Shown here piece by piece: positions 44,770 to 53,218 of a DNA stretch of 64,000 nt. Under the pieces are notes generated by a model. That model had not been told where the DNA came from. It searched no databases and saw only the letters and a list, made by a program, of their open reading frames with translations. Numbering within the stretch: the stretch's first letter is position 1; each line of letters starts with the position of its first letter. Made by a program: the position numbers and the translations under genes. The stretch is from contig OX638379.1 in the NCBI GenBank assembly GCA_951813605.1, positions 186,001 through 250,000 on the forward strand. Reading direction: 5' to 3'. Source of the stretch: an uncultured Bryobacterales bacterium. GTDB lineage: Bacteria > Acidobacteriota > Terriglobia > Bryobacterales > UBA6623.

Positions 44770-44815
44770 CTAGCGGAGGGAATCTGGGGCTGGATCGGGC
44801 AGTATTCGCCGCACC

Positions 44816-45754
44816 CTAGCCGAATGCCTCGCGCAGCACCTTATAGCTCTCGGCAACCGCTTCTTCCGCCGGAGCCTCGCCTTCCATCTCAAGGGAAACA
44901 TAGCCTTGGAATCCCGCTTCGCGCAGAATTCCGGCGATCCGCGGGTAGTCGAGATCGAGCGTATACCAGACCCCGCCGCCCGGGTAGGTCTTGGCCTGGA
45001 CGATGTTCGCGTGGGGAGCGAGTTGCTCCATCTGGGCATAGGGATCCCCGACGTAGTTGCCCGTGTCCATGTTGATACCGAGCCAGGGATCGCCCACCTC
45101 GCGATGGATCCGGAGAAGAACGTCGACGCTAGTGGAGAGCCCCCAGTGGTTCTCCAGCGCCATCACTACGCCTGCCTCGGCGGCATGGGGAAGGCATTGC
45201 CGGATCGAATCGACGCACCAGCCGATTGCGTCCTCGTTTGTGTACCCCTCGAGGGTCGGCTCCTTGCCGTTGGCCGCCATGAGGTCGTCGAATGACCGTA
45301 TCGTTCCCCATCTCCCGGTGTTTAGCCGGATGGCCGGGATCCCCATCTGGTGCGCAAGGTCAATGCAATGCTTCGTATGGTCGATGGCTTCTTGGCGCTT
45401 GGCCTCGCTGGGATCCACAAAATCTTGGTGGATCGATAGCATGATCAGGTCCAATCCAGCATCCCAAGCGCGCCGCTTGAGCCCGTTCATGTACCCCGCT
45501 GTTTCTTCCTTCATCTGGCGGTGCAAGATCTCGACTCCATCGAAGCCAAGTCCCGCCGCGTGGTCGATCACCTTCTCTATCGGGTACTTCACTTCCTTGA
45601 AGTGCCAGTAGGAATAGGTTGACACTCCCAAGCGAATGCGGCGTTCGGAGGGGCTCGGTGCGGGTTGTGGAGTCGCGCAGGATGCCGCCAAAGCAGAAGC
45701 GCCGCCCGCTTGCAGCAGGCGGCGGCGTGTTGGTTGCCAGTGCATGGCTCTCAT
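44816..45754 (-). CDS. Tat-exported TIM-barrel sugar isomerase/epimerase-like lipoprotein
   Basis: AP-endonuclease-2/IolE-like TIM barrel of 312 residues. The N-terminus [22 protein letters not shown] combines a twin-arginine motif with a lipobox (LAASC), so export in a folded state and lipid anchoring are likely. Family metal ligands are visible: E in [10 protein letters not shown] in SIHQDF, E in [11 protein letters not shown] in INMDTGNYV and the final E in YVSLEMEGE. ATGs at 45772, 45754 and 45745 are all possible starts; 45754 is a compromise. It is the second such protein in the window but is not closely similar to that at 26342. It follows fdhA on the same strand across a strong hairpin. 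Substrate unknown. Confidence 0.86.
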   Translation of the reverse strand: MRAMHWQPTRRRLLQAGGASALAASCATPQPAPSPSERRIRLGVSTYSYWHFKEVKYPIEKVIDHAAGLGFDGVEILHRQMKEETAGYMNGLKRRAWDAGLDLIMLSIHQDFVDPSEAKRQEAIDHTKHCIDLAHQMGIPAIRLNTGRWGTIRSFDDLMAANGKEPTLEGYTNEDAIGWCVDSIRQCLPHAAEAGVVMALENHWGLSTSVDVLLRIHREVGDPWLGINMDTGNYVGDPYAQMEQLAPHANIVQAKTYPGGGVWYTLDLDYPRIAGILREAGFQGYVSLEMEGEAPAEEAVAESYKVLREAFG

Positions 45755-45773
45755 GGTAAGCGAGCCAAGCATC

Positions 45774-45803
45774 GCGGGGCCAGGGCGGATACCCTGGCCC
45801 CGC
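45774..45803 (-). terminator. Strong hairpin after the formaldehyde dehydrogenase gene
   Basis: A perfect 12-bp stem (arms GCGGGGCCAGGG and CCCTGGCCCCGC) around a 6-base loop. It lies 18 bp after the fdhA stop and just before the start of the next gene. It is very stable but lacks a T run, so it is either a weak terminator or a processing/attenuation hairpin lowering expression of the downstream gene. Confidence 0.65.
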
Positions 45804-45820
45804 CCGAAACCGATCTCGGA

Positions 45821-47011
45821 TCAGGCCGCGATTTGGCTGTGCGGGTCGATGACGTACTTGCGCGCCGCGCCCTTGTCAAAGTCAATGTAGCCTTGCGGAG
45901 CCTCGTCAAGCGTGATGTAGGTGACGTTGCATGCTTTCGCCGGGTTTGCCTTGCCATAAAGGATCGCCTGCATCAGTTGCCGGTGGTACGTCATGACGGG
46001 GCACTGGCCGGTCATGAAGTGGTGGGACTTCGCCCACCCCAGGCCGATGCGGATCCCTAGGTTGCCGATTCTCGCGTTCTCGTCGACGCCGCCCGGGTCG
46101 CCCGTCACGTACAAGCCGGGTATGCCGATTCCGCCGCCAGCGCGCGTCACCTCCATAAGGGCGTTGAGTACTGTCGCGGGACGTTCAACCACGGTATCCT
46201 TGCCGTGTCCCCTGGCTTCGAAACCGACGCAGTCAACGCCGCAGTCGACTTCCGGCACGCCCACGATCTGCTCGATCTGCTCCGCGAGGGTTGCATCCGC
46301 ACGGAGATCGATCGTCTCGCATCCGAAGCTTGCCGCCTGCTCCAGGCGTTCGGGGATCATATCGCCCACGATGACGCAGGCCGCCCCGAGGAGTTGGCAG
46401 CCATGAGCGGAAGCGAGGCCCACTGGGCCGGCTCCGGCCACGTAAGCAATGCTTCCGGGACCAACGCCCGCTGTGACAGCGCCGTGATAGCCGGTCGGAA
46501 AGATGTCCGAGAGCAGAGTCAGGTCGCCAATCTTCTCCATTGCTTGGTCCTTGTCAGGAAACTTCAGCAGATTGAAGTCGGCGTAGGGCACCATGACGTA
46601 CTCGGCTTGGCCGCCCACCCAGCCCCCCATGTCCACGTAACCGTAGGCCGCCCCGGGCCGGGCCGGGTTGACGTTCAGGCAGATGCCGGTCTTGCCGGCC
46701 TTGCAGTTCCGACAGCGACCGCAAGCGATGTTGAAAGGAACTGAAACGATGTCGCCGAGAGATATGTACTCGACGTCCCTTCCGGCCTCGAGCACCTTGC
46801 CCGTGATCTCGTGCCCCAGGATCAGCCCCTCAGGCGCGGTGGTCCGACCGCGGACCATGTGTTGGTCGCTTCCGCAGATATTGGTGGAAACGATCTGTAG
46901 GATGACGCCGTGCTCGCATTTTCGGTCCCCCAACGCCAGTTCGGGAAAGTCGATGGTTTGTACCTCGACGACGCCGGGTCGAATGTAGGCGACTCCTCGA
47001 TTGGATGCCAT
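45821..47011 (-). CDS. fdhA: Glutathione-independent formaldehyde dehydrogenase
   Basis: Zinc medium-chain dehydrogenase of 396 residues that oxidises formaldehyde with tightly bound NAD. It closely resembles the Pseudomonas putida enzyme as I remember it: NRGVxYxxxGxVEVQ start, STNICGSDQHMVRGRTTAP (catalytic zinc Cys/His), LGHEITGKVLEAGRDV, SVPFNIACGRCRNCKAGKTGIC (structural zinc cysteines), GGQAEYVMVPYADFNLLKFPD, YVAGAGPVGLASAHG (NAD fold) and DCVGFEARGHG. The start at 47011 has AGGAGG 7 bases upstream, so the long upstream open frame is not coding. With the PQQ alcohol dehydrogenase 3 kb away it could detoxify formaldehyde from methanol oxidation. A dismutase activity is also known in the family. 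Confidence 0.96.
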   Translation of the reverse strand: MASNRGVAYIRPGVVEVQTIDFPELALGDRKCEHGVILQIVSTNICGSDQHMVRGRTTAPEGLILGHEITGKVLEAGRDVEYISLGDIVSVPFNIACGRCRNCKAGKTGICLNVNPARPGAAYGYVDMGGWVGGQAEYVMVPYADFNLLKFPDKDQAMEKIGDLTLLSDIFPTGYHGAVTAGVGPGSIAYVAGAGPVGLASAHGCQLLGAACVIVGDMIPERLEQAASFGCETIDLRADATLAEQIEQIVGVPEVDCGVDCVGFEARGHGKDTVVERPATVLNALMEVTRAGGGIGIPGLYVTGDPGGVDENARIGNLGIRIGLGWAKSHHFMTGQCPVMTYHRQLMQAILYGKANPAKACNVTYITLDEAPQGYIDFDKGAARKYVIDPHSQIAA

Positions 47012-47258
47012 ATTTTTCCTCCTCTGCCCGTTCGATAGAGGGCGATGGGTCCGCCCCCCGCTGCGCGGGCCTTGTAAGCGTTCCATAGGATACAACCCTG
47101 GCACCAGCGCTGCAACCGGAAATATCCGGATTCTAGCCGACAGACCATTGCTCGGTCGCCGCCTACTCAAGGTGCGCTGCCGGGCGAGGCCCTGGGCAAG
47201 TCCCTGGTAGTGGGGTCGCTTCCGTGCGCGAGAATGAACGCATGGGAAATGGAATGGC

Positions 47259-48146
47259 ATGTCGCTTCCCGTAAACAGCGTGTCGACTGCGGATCTCGTG
47301 TCGGCAGCGCGCGCTTGGCACCTGCGGTCACCAAACCCGGTCTTCGAAGATCCTTTCGCTCGTGTGCTTTGCGGCCGCTTGCTTGGGTTGGCGTTGAAAA
47401 TGCCTCCGGTGGAATGGTTTCTCTTCCAGGTGGCGCTGGCACATGTCATGCCCGCCCACTTGTGCGTGGTCATGCGAGCGCGCTATGCCGAGGAGGCGCT
47501 CGAGCGAGCCATCGCCGCAGGCGTCAAGCAATACGTCATCATCGGCGCCGGCATGGATTCCTTCGCATTCCGCAGGCCTGACTTGCTGCAACAGATCGAC
47601 GCCTACGAGATTGATCACCCGGTCACTCAACGTAGGAAGCTGAGACGCATAAGGCGGGCGAGACTGCGCGTTCCGGCGAACCATCATTTCGTCGCAGCGG
47701 ATCTGTCCAAGGTTTCGACAGTTGACGCACTGGCGGGATCTCCGTTCGACATGTCTCGCCGCACCTTCATGTCCCTGCTGGGTGTCGCCTACTATCTGAC
47801 GCCGGATGACCTAGCGAAGACCGCTAGGTCTATTGCAAGGAGTCTCCCGCCCGGAACGCGCCTCGTCCTCGACTACATGCTGGACGAGAAGTCTTCTAGC
47901 TCCGAGCACCTCGAACTCCGCCGGAAATTGCTCAACTTCGTCAAGCGGCGTGGCGAGCCGATGCGTGGCGCGTATTCCCTCGACAGGATGAACGCGCTAA
48001 TGGATGGCGAAGGACTCAGAGCGGTGGAGAGTTTTCCGATCACAGAGTTGGGAGAGAGCTACCGGGCGGAGTTCGGCACCCTGCCTTTCGAAATCCCCGG
48101 CCTGTTCGGTTTCGGAACATTCGAGGTGGAGGGACGAGGCGCTTGA
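47259..48146 (+). CDS. SAM-dependent methyltransferase, TIGR00027/leucine-carboxyl-MT-like family
   Basis: Class I methyltransferase of 295 residues. STADLVSAARAWHLRSPNPVFEDPFARVLCG is the typical N-terminal lid of the TIGR00027 (LCM/PPM-like) family. QYVIIGAGMDSFAFRRPD is the SAM-binding GxGxDS loop. YEIDHPVTQRRKLRR holds the acidic residue binding the ribose, and FMSLLGVAYYLTPDD is motif post-II. Members methylate carboxyl or hydroxyl groups, often in secondary metabolism; the substrate here is unknown. It is divergent from fdhA and is followed after 77 bp by a closely related but frameshifted copy, so a tandem duplication is evident. Confidence 0.9.
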   Translation: MSLPVNSVSTADLVSAARAWHLRSPNPVFEDPFARVLCGRLLGLALKMPPVEWFLFQVALAHVMPAHLCVVMRARYAEEALERAIAAGVKQYVIIGAGMDSFAFRRPDLLQQIDAYEIDHPVTQRRKLRRIRRARLRVPANHHFVAADLSKVSTVDALAGSPFDMSRRTFMSLLGVAYYLTPDDLAKTARSIARSLPPGTRLVLDYMLDEKSSSSEHLELRRKLLNFVKRRGEPMRGAYSLDRMNALMDGEGLRAVESFPITELGESYRAEFGTLPFEIPGLFGFGTFEVEGRGA

Positions 48147-48223
48147 CGCCTGACTAGCCGGTTTGCCTGTCGCTTCGAGGGGCCCGTCCGCTGCGTAGTC
48201 CCTGGATCGCCGTGTTTCGCTGC

Positions 48224-49112
48224 ATGCCGTCACTGCTTCGGAATCTATCGACGGCGGACATCGTGGCCTTCGAGCGCGCGTGGCACCAGCGCGCGACGGC
48301 TCCGGTCATTCATGATCCATACGCGAGGTTCCTGTGTGGCCCACTGCTGGGATTCGCGACTCGCTTCCGTCCACTGGGATGGTACGTTGCCAGGGTCGAG
48401 CTTCGAAGAATCATGCCGGCTAGCATGGTCGTGGTCGCGCGCGCCCGGTACGCTGAGCGGGCGCGCGAGAGGGCGGTTAGGGGAGGGAGTCGTCCAGTAC
48501 CTCATCATCGGCGCCGGGATGGATTCTTTCGCCTTCCGACGCCCGGATCTCTTGCAGCGAATCGAGGTTTTCGAGACCGACCATCCGAACGAGCAGCGAA
48601 AGAAGCTGAGACGTGTCCGGCGCGCTGGATTAACCGTCGCTGAGCGACACCATTTCGTCTGCGCTGACCTGTGCAGTGATTCCATTGTGGACGCCCTCGC
48701 CGCTTCGGGCCTCGACTCCACCAAGCCCACCTTCGTGTCCCTCCTGGGCGTGGCATATTATCTGACGCCTGAATCGTTGGCTGCGACCGCTCGCTCGATT
48801 GCGGGCACCCTGCCGGCGGGAACCCGCATGGCAGTCGACTACCTGCTGGATGAGGCGTCCTCCGATCCGCGAAGCCGCAGTGTTCGAGAGAGTCTAGTCG
48901 GTCTCGTTGAGAGGTGCGGCGAGCCGATGCGGAGCTCGTACTCCCTCGACAAGATGACGGCCCTCATGTCATCAAGTGGTTTCGAGCCGTTGGAGACATT
49001 CGCTGTGGCGGACCTCAACGATGTCTATCGCGAGGAATTGGGATCGCTGCTCTTCGAGATTCCCGGCATTTTTGGCATGGGTACCTTTAGGGTCGTCCAG
49101 CAATCCGCTTGA
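48224..49112 (+). pseudogene. Frameshifted second copy of the TIGR00027-type methyltransferase
   Basis: Paralogue of the preceding gene, interrupted by a single-base insertion. The first frame from the ATG at 48224 reads LLRNLSTADIVAFERAWHQR through VVVARARYAERARERAV. Close to 48480-48492, in the run GTTAGGGGAGGGAGTCGTC, the match moves to another frame as GVVQYLIIGAGMDSFAFRRP and continues unbroken to IPGIFGMGTFRVVQQSA and a stop at 49112. Joined, the product would be about 296 residues, like its neighbour, with all motifs intact. The shift sits in a G-rich stretch, so a sequencing or assembly error is possible; otherwise the gene is freshly inactivated. Confidence 0.85.
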
Positions 49113-49244
49113 CTGGACCCGGGTACGAACCGTCTGATGGATCGAGCCGCAGCAGCGATCAAGTTGACCGGAACGCGGGCGCATCTCGCCGTCTAAAGCG
49201 GTCGCGCCGCTTCGCTGTCCCGGCCTTGGGCGATTACTGTGCAT

Positions 49245-51641
49245 CTAGAAGAACCGCAGCATGTACGTGAAGCGCACGCCACGGCCCATCTCTGGAGCTA
49301 GGTCTTTGATGAACGACGAGTGGTTGCGGTAGAACTGGTTGCCCGCGTTGAATAGGTTAATCGAGAACTGGTGCAATACGCCCAGCCGGGCGTAGGTGTA
49401 GGACGCCTTTAAGTTGAGCACGGCGTATTCCGGAGTTGCGGTCTCCTCAGTGAATGTCCGGTTCTGCTCGCTCGCCAAGATCAATTCCGGGGCGATCCGG
49501 AATCCCATCGCGCGGAAGTCCAGCCCGATCCGGCCGCGCAGCGGTGGAATCCGGGGCAAGTACGTGCCGCTCCCCGTATCCTTTGCATCCACGTAGTCCA
49601 AGCCGAGGTTCAGCCAGAGAGCGCGATGCAAGCCGATGTCAAGATTCGCTTCCGTACCCGTGTATCGCGCATTCCTCTGCGTGTACTCGATTTCGAGCAG
49701 CTCGTCGACTTCCTCGCCGGTCGCGAACGGGAAGACGAAGTTGTCGAAGTCGTAGTAGAAGAAGTTAAGCTCCCCGCGGACTCGATTCGCGCCGTGTCGC
49801 ACCGAAAGGTCGAACCCGTTGCCACGCTCTGCATCTAGGTTGGAATTTCCGACTTCAAACGCACGGTTGCCCGCGTGTGGGCCGAAGTTGTACAGCTCCT
49901 CAAGCGCTGGCGCGCGGTAGCTATGCGCGAAGTTCGCAACAAGGGCGCTTGCTGGCCCGAGGTCCGCATGTACGCCTACGGACGCCGAGGCTCCAGTGAA
50001 AGTTCGATCAATCGCCTCAGGCGCTTCCTCCCCGTGGGCGTGGCCCTTGTGGTCCTCGTCTTCGCCTTCTCCGCCGTCCTCGTCCTTCTCTTCGAGGAGT
50101 TCTTCACGGTTCGAGAATGCCGGTTGATAGCGTTGCGTCTCGAGGCGCCCACCGAACTGCACTTTGAAACGTTCGAAATCGAGTTCTTCCAAAACGAAGA
50201 ATGCTAGACCCTTCTGGTCGATCGGCGGCGAGAGTGCCTCTTCGCCCTCAGCCTTGTAGTTGCGGTCTATGCCCCAGAATCCGAACTGTCCGTTTAGCGG
50301 ACCTCGCTTTCCCTGCTCGAAGACGCCGCGATAAGCGATCCGGTCATTCCGGAAAGATGTGCCGATTTCCGACCCACCACCCGCAATGTGTTCGACTTCG
50401 TCGTGTTGCCAGTCGACATAGCTCAGTTTCAGGTGGAAGCTTTCGATCGCCCCCCTGGAGTTTTTCAGCCCCCAGTTCACTCTGTAGCTTTCTCGCCTGC
50501 TGAGTAGAGCAATGCGTTCGACCTCCTCCTCGTCGTCGTCGTCATCCTCATGCTCCTCGGGAAGCTCGTCGTCGTCGCCCTCCTCGTGATGCTCAAGCTC
50601 TTCGTCATGACCGTGGAATTCGTGGGCAAAGGGCACTCCGGAATTCCCGCGATCCATCTTGGCCTCGACGCTGAAAAACGTCTTGTCGCCGTACCATCCG
50701 AATCCGCCGCCGCTGTTGAAGATCTGTGCTCGGGAGTTGAAGACTTGCCCTACCACTGGCGCGTTATAGTCGCCAGCGCGGATGCCTCCGCCGTAGCCCC
50801 ATAGCTGCACCCTGCCTTTGCCCAATTCGAAGCCGGCATTCCCACCAGCGAGCGAGTTTGTCGTTCCCCCCGAACCGGAAAGATATCCGCGCAATCCCTT
50901 GTGCGGGTGAGTGTGGTGCTCGTGGTGGCGGCTGATGGCATTCACAGTTCCTCCCATAGCATTGCCGCTATAGAGCAGCGTGGCCGGGCCCTTGACGACT
51001 TCGAGCCGATCCAGCTGCGCGACGTTGAGCACCTCGCCGTGGTCCCCAGACTGCGAAGACAGCGTTCCAGTCCGCATGCCGTCCTCCATGATCAGTACGC
51101 GGTCGCCATCGAAGCCGCGAATGATGGGACGCGAGCTGCCGGGGCCGAAGCTGCGCTTCGCGATTCCAGTCCCAACCCGGTGGTCCAAGACCTCGCCGAT
51201 CCCGACGGCTGCCGAGTCAGCCAAATCGTAAGCGTCTAAGGACTCAACGTCCTGGAACGACTCGAATGTCGTTTCATGATGCTCTGACGCAGTGACCGTG
51301 ATCTCATTCTTTACAGCCGTGATCGAGAGCAGGAACTCGAGTGACGCCTCGGCTCCGGCTGCGATTTCCACGATCTTCCCCGCTTCGGAAAATATGTGAT
51401 CGAGATGCGATACGACGTGATACCTTCCCGGTGGCACGTGGTCGAACTCGTAAGCGCCATCCTCGTCGGAAAGCGTGCTGCGGCCGAGCTCGACGATCAA
51501 GACACTGGCCCCGGGCATCGGTCCTCCGGTCTCCTTCAACGAGACCGTGCCGGTCAGACGCCCGGTCGATTGGGCGATGGCCGGGAGGGCTGCGCAGGTC
51601 AAGGCAACGAGAATCCACAGTATCGGACGAGGGCGTTGCAT
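49245..51641 (-). CDS. TonB-dependent receptor with His/Asp/Glu-rich loops, probable zinc or other metal receptor
   Basis: Outer-membrane TonB-gated transporter of 798 residues. The signal peptide is followed by a carboxypeptidase-regulatory-like domain (GRLTGTVSLKETGGPMPGASVLIVE), then the plug (IGEVLDHRVGTGI, RPIIRGFDGDRVLIMEDGMR, LDRLEVVKGPATLLYSGNAMGG), then the barrel, ending in the aromatic terminus RFTYMLRFF. Three loops are extraordinarily metal-binding: H239-H247 (HHEHHTHPH), residues 340-373 with seven His and more than twenty Asp/Glu, and another acidic/His loop near 520-545. ZnuD-type zinc receptors have such His-rich extracellular loops, so zinc (or Ni, Co, Cu) is the likely cargo. 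No Zur-box-like site was recognised upstream. Confidence 0.9.
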   Translation of the reverse strand: MQRPRPILWILVALTCAALPAIAQSTGRLTGTVSLKETGGPMPGASVLIVELGRSTLSDEDGAYEFDHVPPGRYHVVSHLDHIFSEAGKIVEIAAGAEASLEFLLSITAVKNEITVTASEHHETTFESFQDVESLDAYDLADSAAVGIGEVLDHRVGTGIAKRSFGPGSSRPIIRGFDGDRVLIMEDGMRTGTLSSQSGDHGEVLNVAQLDRLEVVKGPATLLYSGNAMGGTVNAISRHHEHHTHPHKGLRGYLSGSGGTTNSLAGGNAGFELGKGRVQLWGYGGGIRAGDYNAPVVGQVFNSRAQIFNSGGGFGWYGDKTFFSVEAKMDRGNSGVPFAHEFHGHDEELEHHEEGDDDELPEEHEDDDDDEEEVERIALLSRRESYRVNWGLKNSRGAIESFHLKLSYVDWQHDEVEHIAGGGSEIGTSFRNDRIAYRGVFEQGKRGPLNGQFGFWGIDRNYKAEGEEALSPPIDQKGLAFFVLEELDFERFKVQFGGRLETQRYQPAFSNREELLEEKDEDGGEGEDEDHKGHAHGEEAPEAIDRTFTGASASVGVHADLGPASALVANFAHSYRAPALEELYNFGPHAGNRAFEVGNSNLDAERGNGFDLSVRHGANRVRGELNFFYYDFDNFVFPFATGEEVDELLEIEYTQRNARYTGTEANLDIGLHRALWLNLGLDYVDAKDTGSGTYLPRIPPLRGRIGLDFRAMGFRIAPELILASEQNRTFTEETATPEYAVLNLKASYTYARLGVLHQFSINLFNAGNQFYRNHSSFIKDLAPEMGRGVRFTYMLRFF

Positions 51642-51946
51642 AAGGTATCAGGCTACGCACCAGATAAACGTACGCGAAGAGAAAATCAGCAACCGGGATC
51701 GCAATCGTAGTGAGCGGCACGCTTGCACCGGGTGAGCGGGTTGTGCCTGCCTGGCGGCAGACGGCGGACCGAACGGCGAATTCCAGCCGCAGATGTACCT
51801 GAGCATTCGGCTCGCTGGGTTTCAGGAAGGCTCGTTCGTTGGGGTGGCCAGACACAGTGCCGGTGCCCGCCGTTGAGATTGCGCTGCCCTCCGAACCAAT
51901 CCCTTCGTAGAGTCGAGGGCGGGGAAAGACTATGGATTCAATCAAG
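51642..51946. other. Intergenic region upstream of the metal receptor gene
   Basis: About 305 bp between the receptor start and tRNA-Lys. It should contain the receptor promoter. I saw no clear AT-rich palindrome of the Fur/Zur type and no gene. Confidence 0.45.
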
Positions 51947-52022
51947 TGGTGAGCGCGCAGGGACTCGAACCCCGAACCTAGTGATTAAGAGTCACTTGCT
52001 CTACCAATTGAGCTACGCGCCC
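51947..52022 (-). tRNA. tRNA-Lys (anticodon CTT)
   Basis: A full cloverleaf on the reverse strand. The acceptor stem is GGGCGCG with CGCGCTC (one G-T pair), the D-arm contains TAGCTCAATTGGTAGAGC, the anticodon stem AGTGA/TCACT encloses the loop CTCTTAA (anticodon CTT), and the T-loop is GTTCGAGTC. Discriminator A and an encoded CCA follow. It is 76 bases long including CCA. Confidence 0.97.
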
Positions 52023-52356
52023 GCAATATCGCAGCTCGCGACGCATCCTGCCAGCGAACCGCTCCGAGTGCCTCAGCATAGCACCACAGACCGCGCAGCA
52101 CGCAAGGGCTGCTCCGGGTTACAGCCCCGCGCCCGATCATTCGGAGCCGTTTGCGGGCGCCTGCATCAGGGCCAGGAAACCGAGCCGGCCCGGTCCAAGA
52201 CTCTCCGCCTTCGGCACCTTCGTGTCGTTCAAGAAGTTGCCAGCTGGTTTAGTGCCAGGCCTTGCGCAGGGGGCGCTCACCGGGGTCCATCACGCGCCGT
52301 CCAATCGAGATCTGGTCTGACACGGATCCTCCATTGGCCGCGCTAGATCGCACGCC
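52023..52356. other. Intergenic region, nothing certain
   Basis: About 330 bp after the SDR stop on the reverse strand. A reverse frame near 52140-52240 reads NDTKVPKAESLGPGRLGFLA, which looks protein-like and could be the end of a decayed gene, but I could not identify it. Confidence 0.35.
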
Positions 52357-53139
52357 TCAGGGGTCGTAGATGCCCAGCACGTTCTGGTCCAAGTCAATCA
52401 GCGCTCCTGTCATCATGCACGCTTCGTCGCTCAGCAGGTAGGCTGCCATGCCGGCGACGTCCCGGGGGCGCAATATCCGCCCGAAGGCAGCCCCTGCGTC
52501 GGCCGCCTCTAACCAGCCTTCGGGCTGGCCTTCACGCATCTGCACAGCATGCTCCGCCGGTGTTGCCATCCAGCCGATATTCAGCGCATTCACGCGAATC
52601 CTGTATTGCCGCTGCGAATGGGCAGCATTCTTAGTGAGAATCGCAAGAGCTCCCTTGGAGACGCTGTAGGGTGTCAAGTTGGGCGTTCCTCCGTGCGCTG
52701 ACATGCTCAGGATATTCACGATGCTGCCACCTCTGCTGTCCCGCTGCATGAGCTTGACGGACTCTTGCATGAGGATGAATGGTGCCCGCAGGTTTACTGC
52801 CATGATCTTGTCCCAGTGCTCGACGGACGTGCCTTCGAGCGTTCCGCGCTCGGTGCAGGCTGCGCAGTTCACGAGACCGTCCAGCCGGCCGAAGACACTG
52901 TCGGCCCGAGAGACGATCTCCCGGCAGGTTGACGGCTCCTCAAGCTCGCCTTGCACGAAGAGTGTCCGGCAGGCCGGGGTCCGGTAGGCGGCTGCGACGT
53001 ACTCTCCGCGCTCCCGGGATCGGCCCGTGATCACAACGCCTTTCGCGCCGCGCTCCGCAGCCAGTCGGACCATCTCCTCCCCCAAGCCTTGGGTCGATCC
53101 GGTTACGGCGATGACTTTCCCCTGCAAGGAACCGCGCAT
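52357..53139 (-). CDS. SDR-family oxidoreductase
   Basis: Classical short-chain dehydrogenase/reductase of 260 residues. VIAVTGSTQGLGEEMVRLAAERG is the NAD(P)-binding TGxxxGxG motif near residue 13. LDGLVNCAA is the NNAG-like strand (with Cys in place of the second Asn). The catalytic set is Ser in NILSMSAHGG, then Tyr and Lys in PYSVSKGALAILTKN. The C-terminal SDEACMMTGALIDLDQNVLG is the standard end strand. TGRSRERGEY after strand 2, with an Arg where NAD-specific enzymes have Asp, suggests NADPH. Substrate unknown; sugar alcohols or hydroxy-acids are common for this group. The gene stands alone. Confidence 0.92.
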   Translation of the reverse strand: MRGSLQGKVIAVTGSTQGLGEEMVRLAAERGAKGVVITGRSRERGEYVAAAYRTPACRTLFVQGELEEPSTCREIVSRADSVFGRLDGLVNCAACTERGTLEGTSVEHWDKIMAVNLRAPFILMQESVKLMQRDSRGGSIVNILSMSAHGGTPNLTPYSVSKGALAILTKNAAHSQRQYRIRVNALNIGWMATPAEHAVQMREGQPEGWLEAADAGAAFGRILRPRDVAGMAAYLLSDEACMMTGALIDLDQNVLGIYDP

Positions 53140-53218
53140 GGTCGCGACCTCGTGTTTCCCTTGATTGACGATACTCGTTCCCCGCGTTTAGGATGCGCGA
53201 GTCACACGGTTCGGCGGG

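Noticed and set aside
51723..52346. A 207-codon forward open frame including AGTRTPNLVIKSHLLYQLSYA
   Set aside because: This peptide is the well-known false translation across an antisense tRNA-Lys gene; the tRNA itself is clear on the reverse strand.
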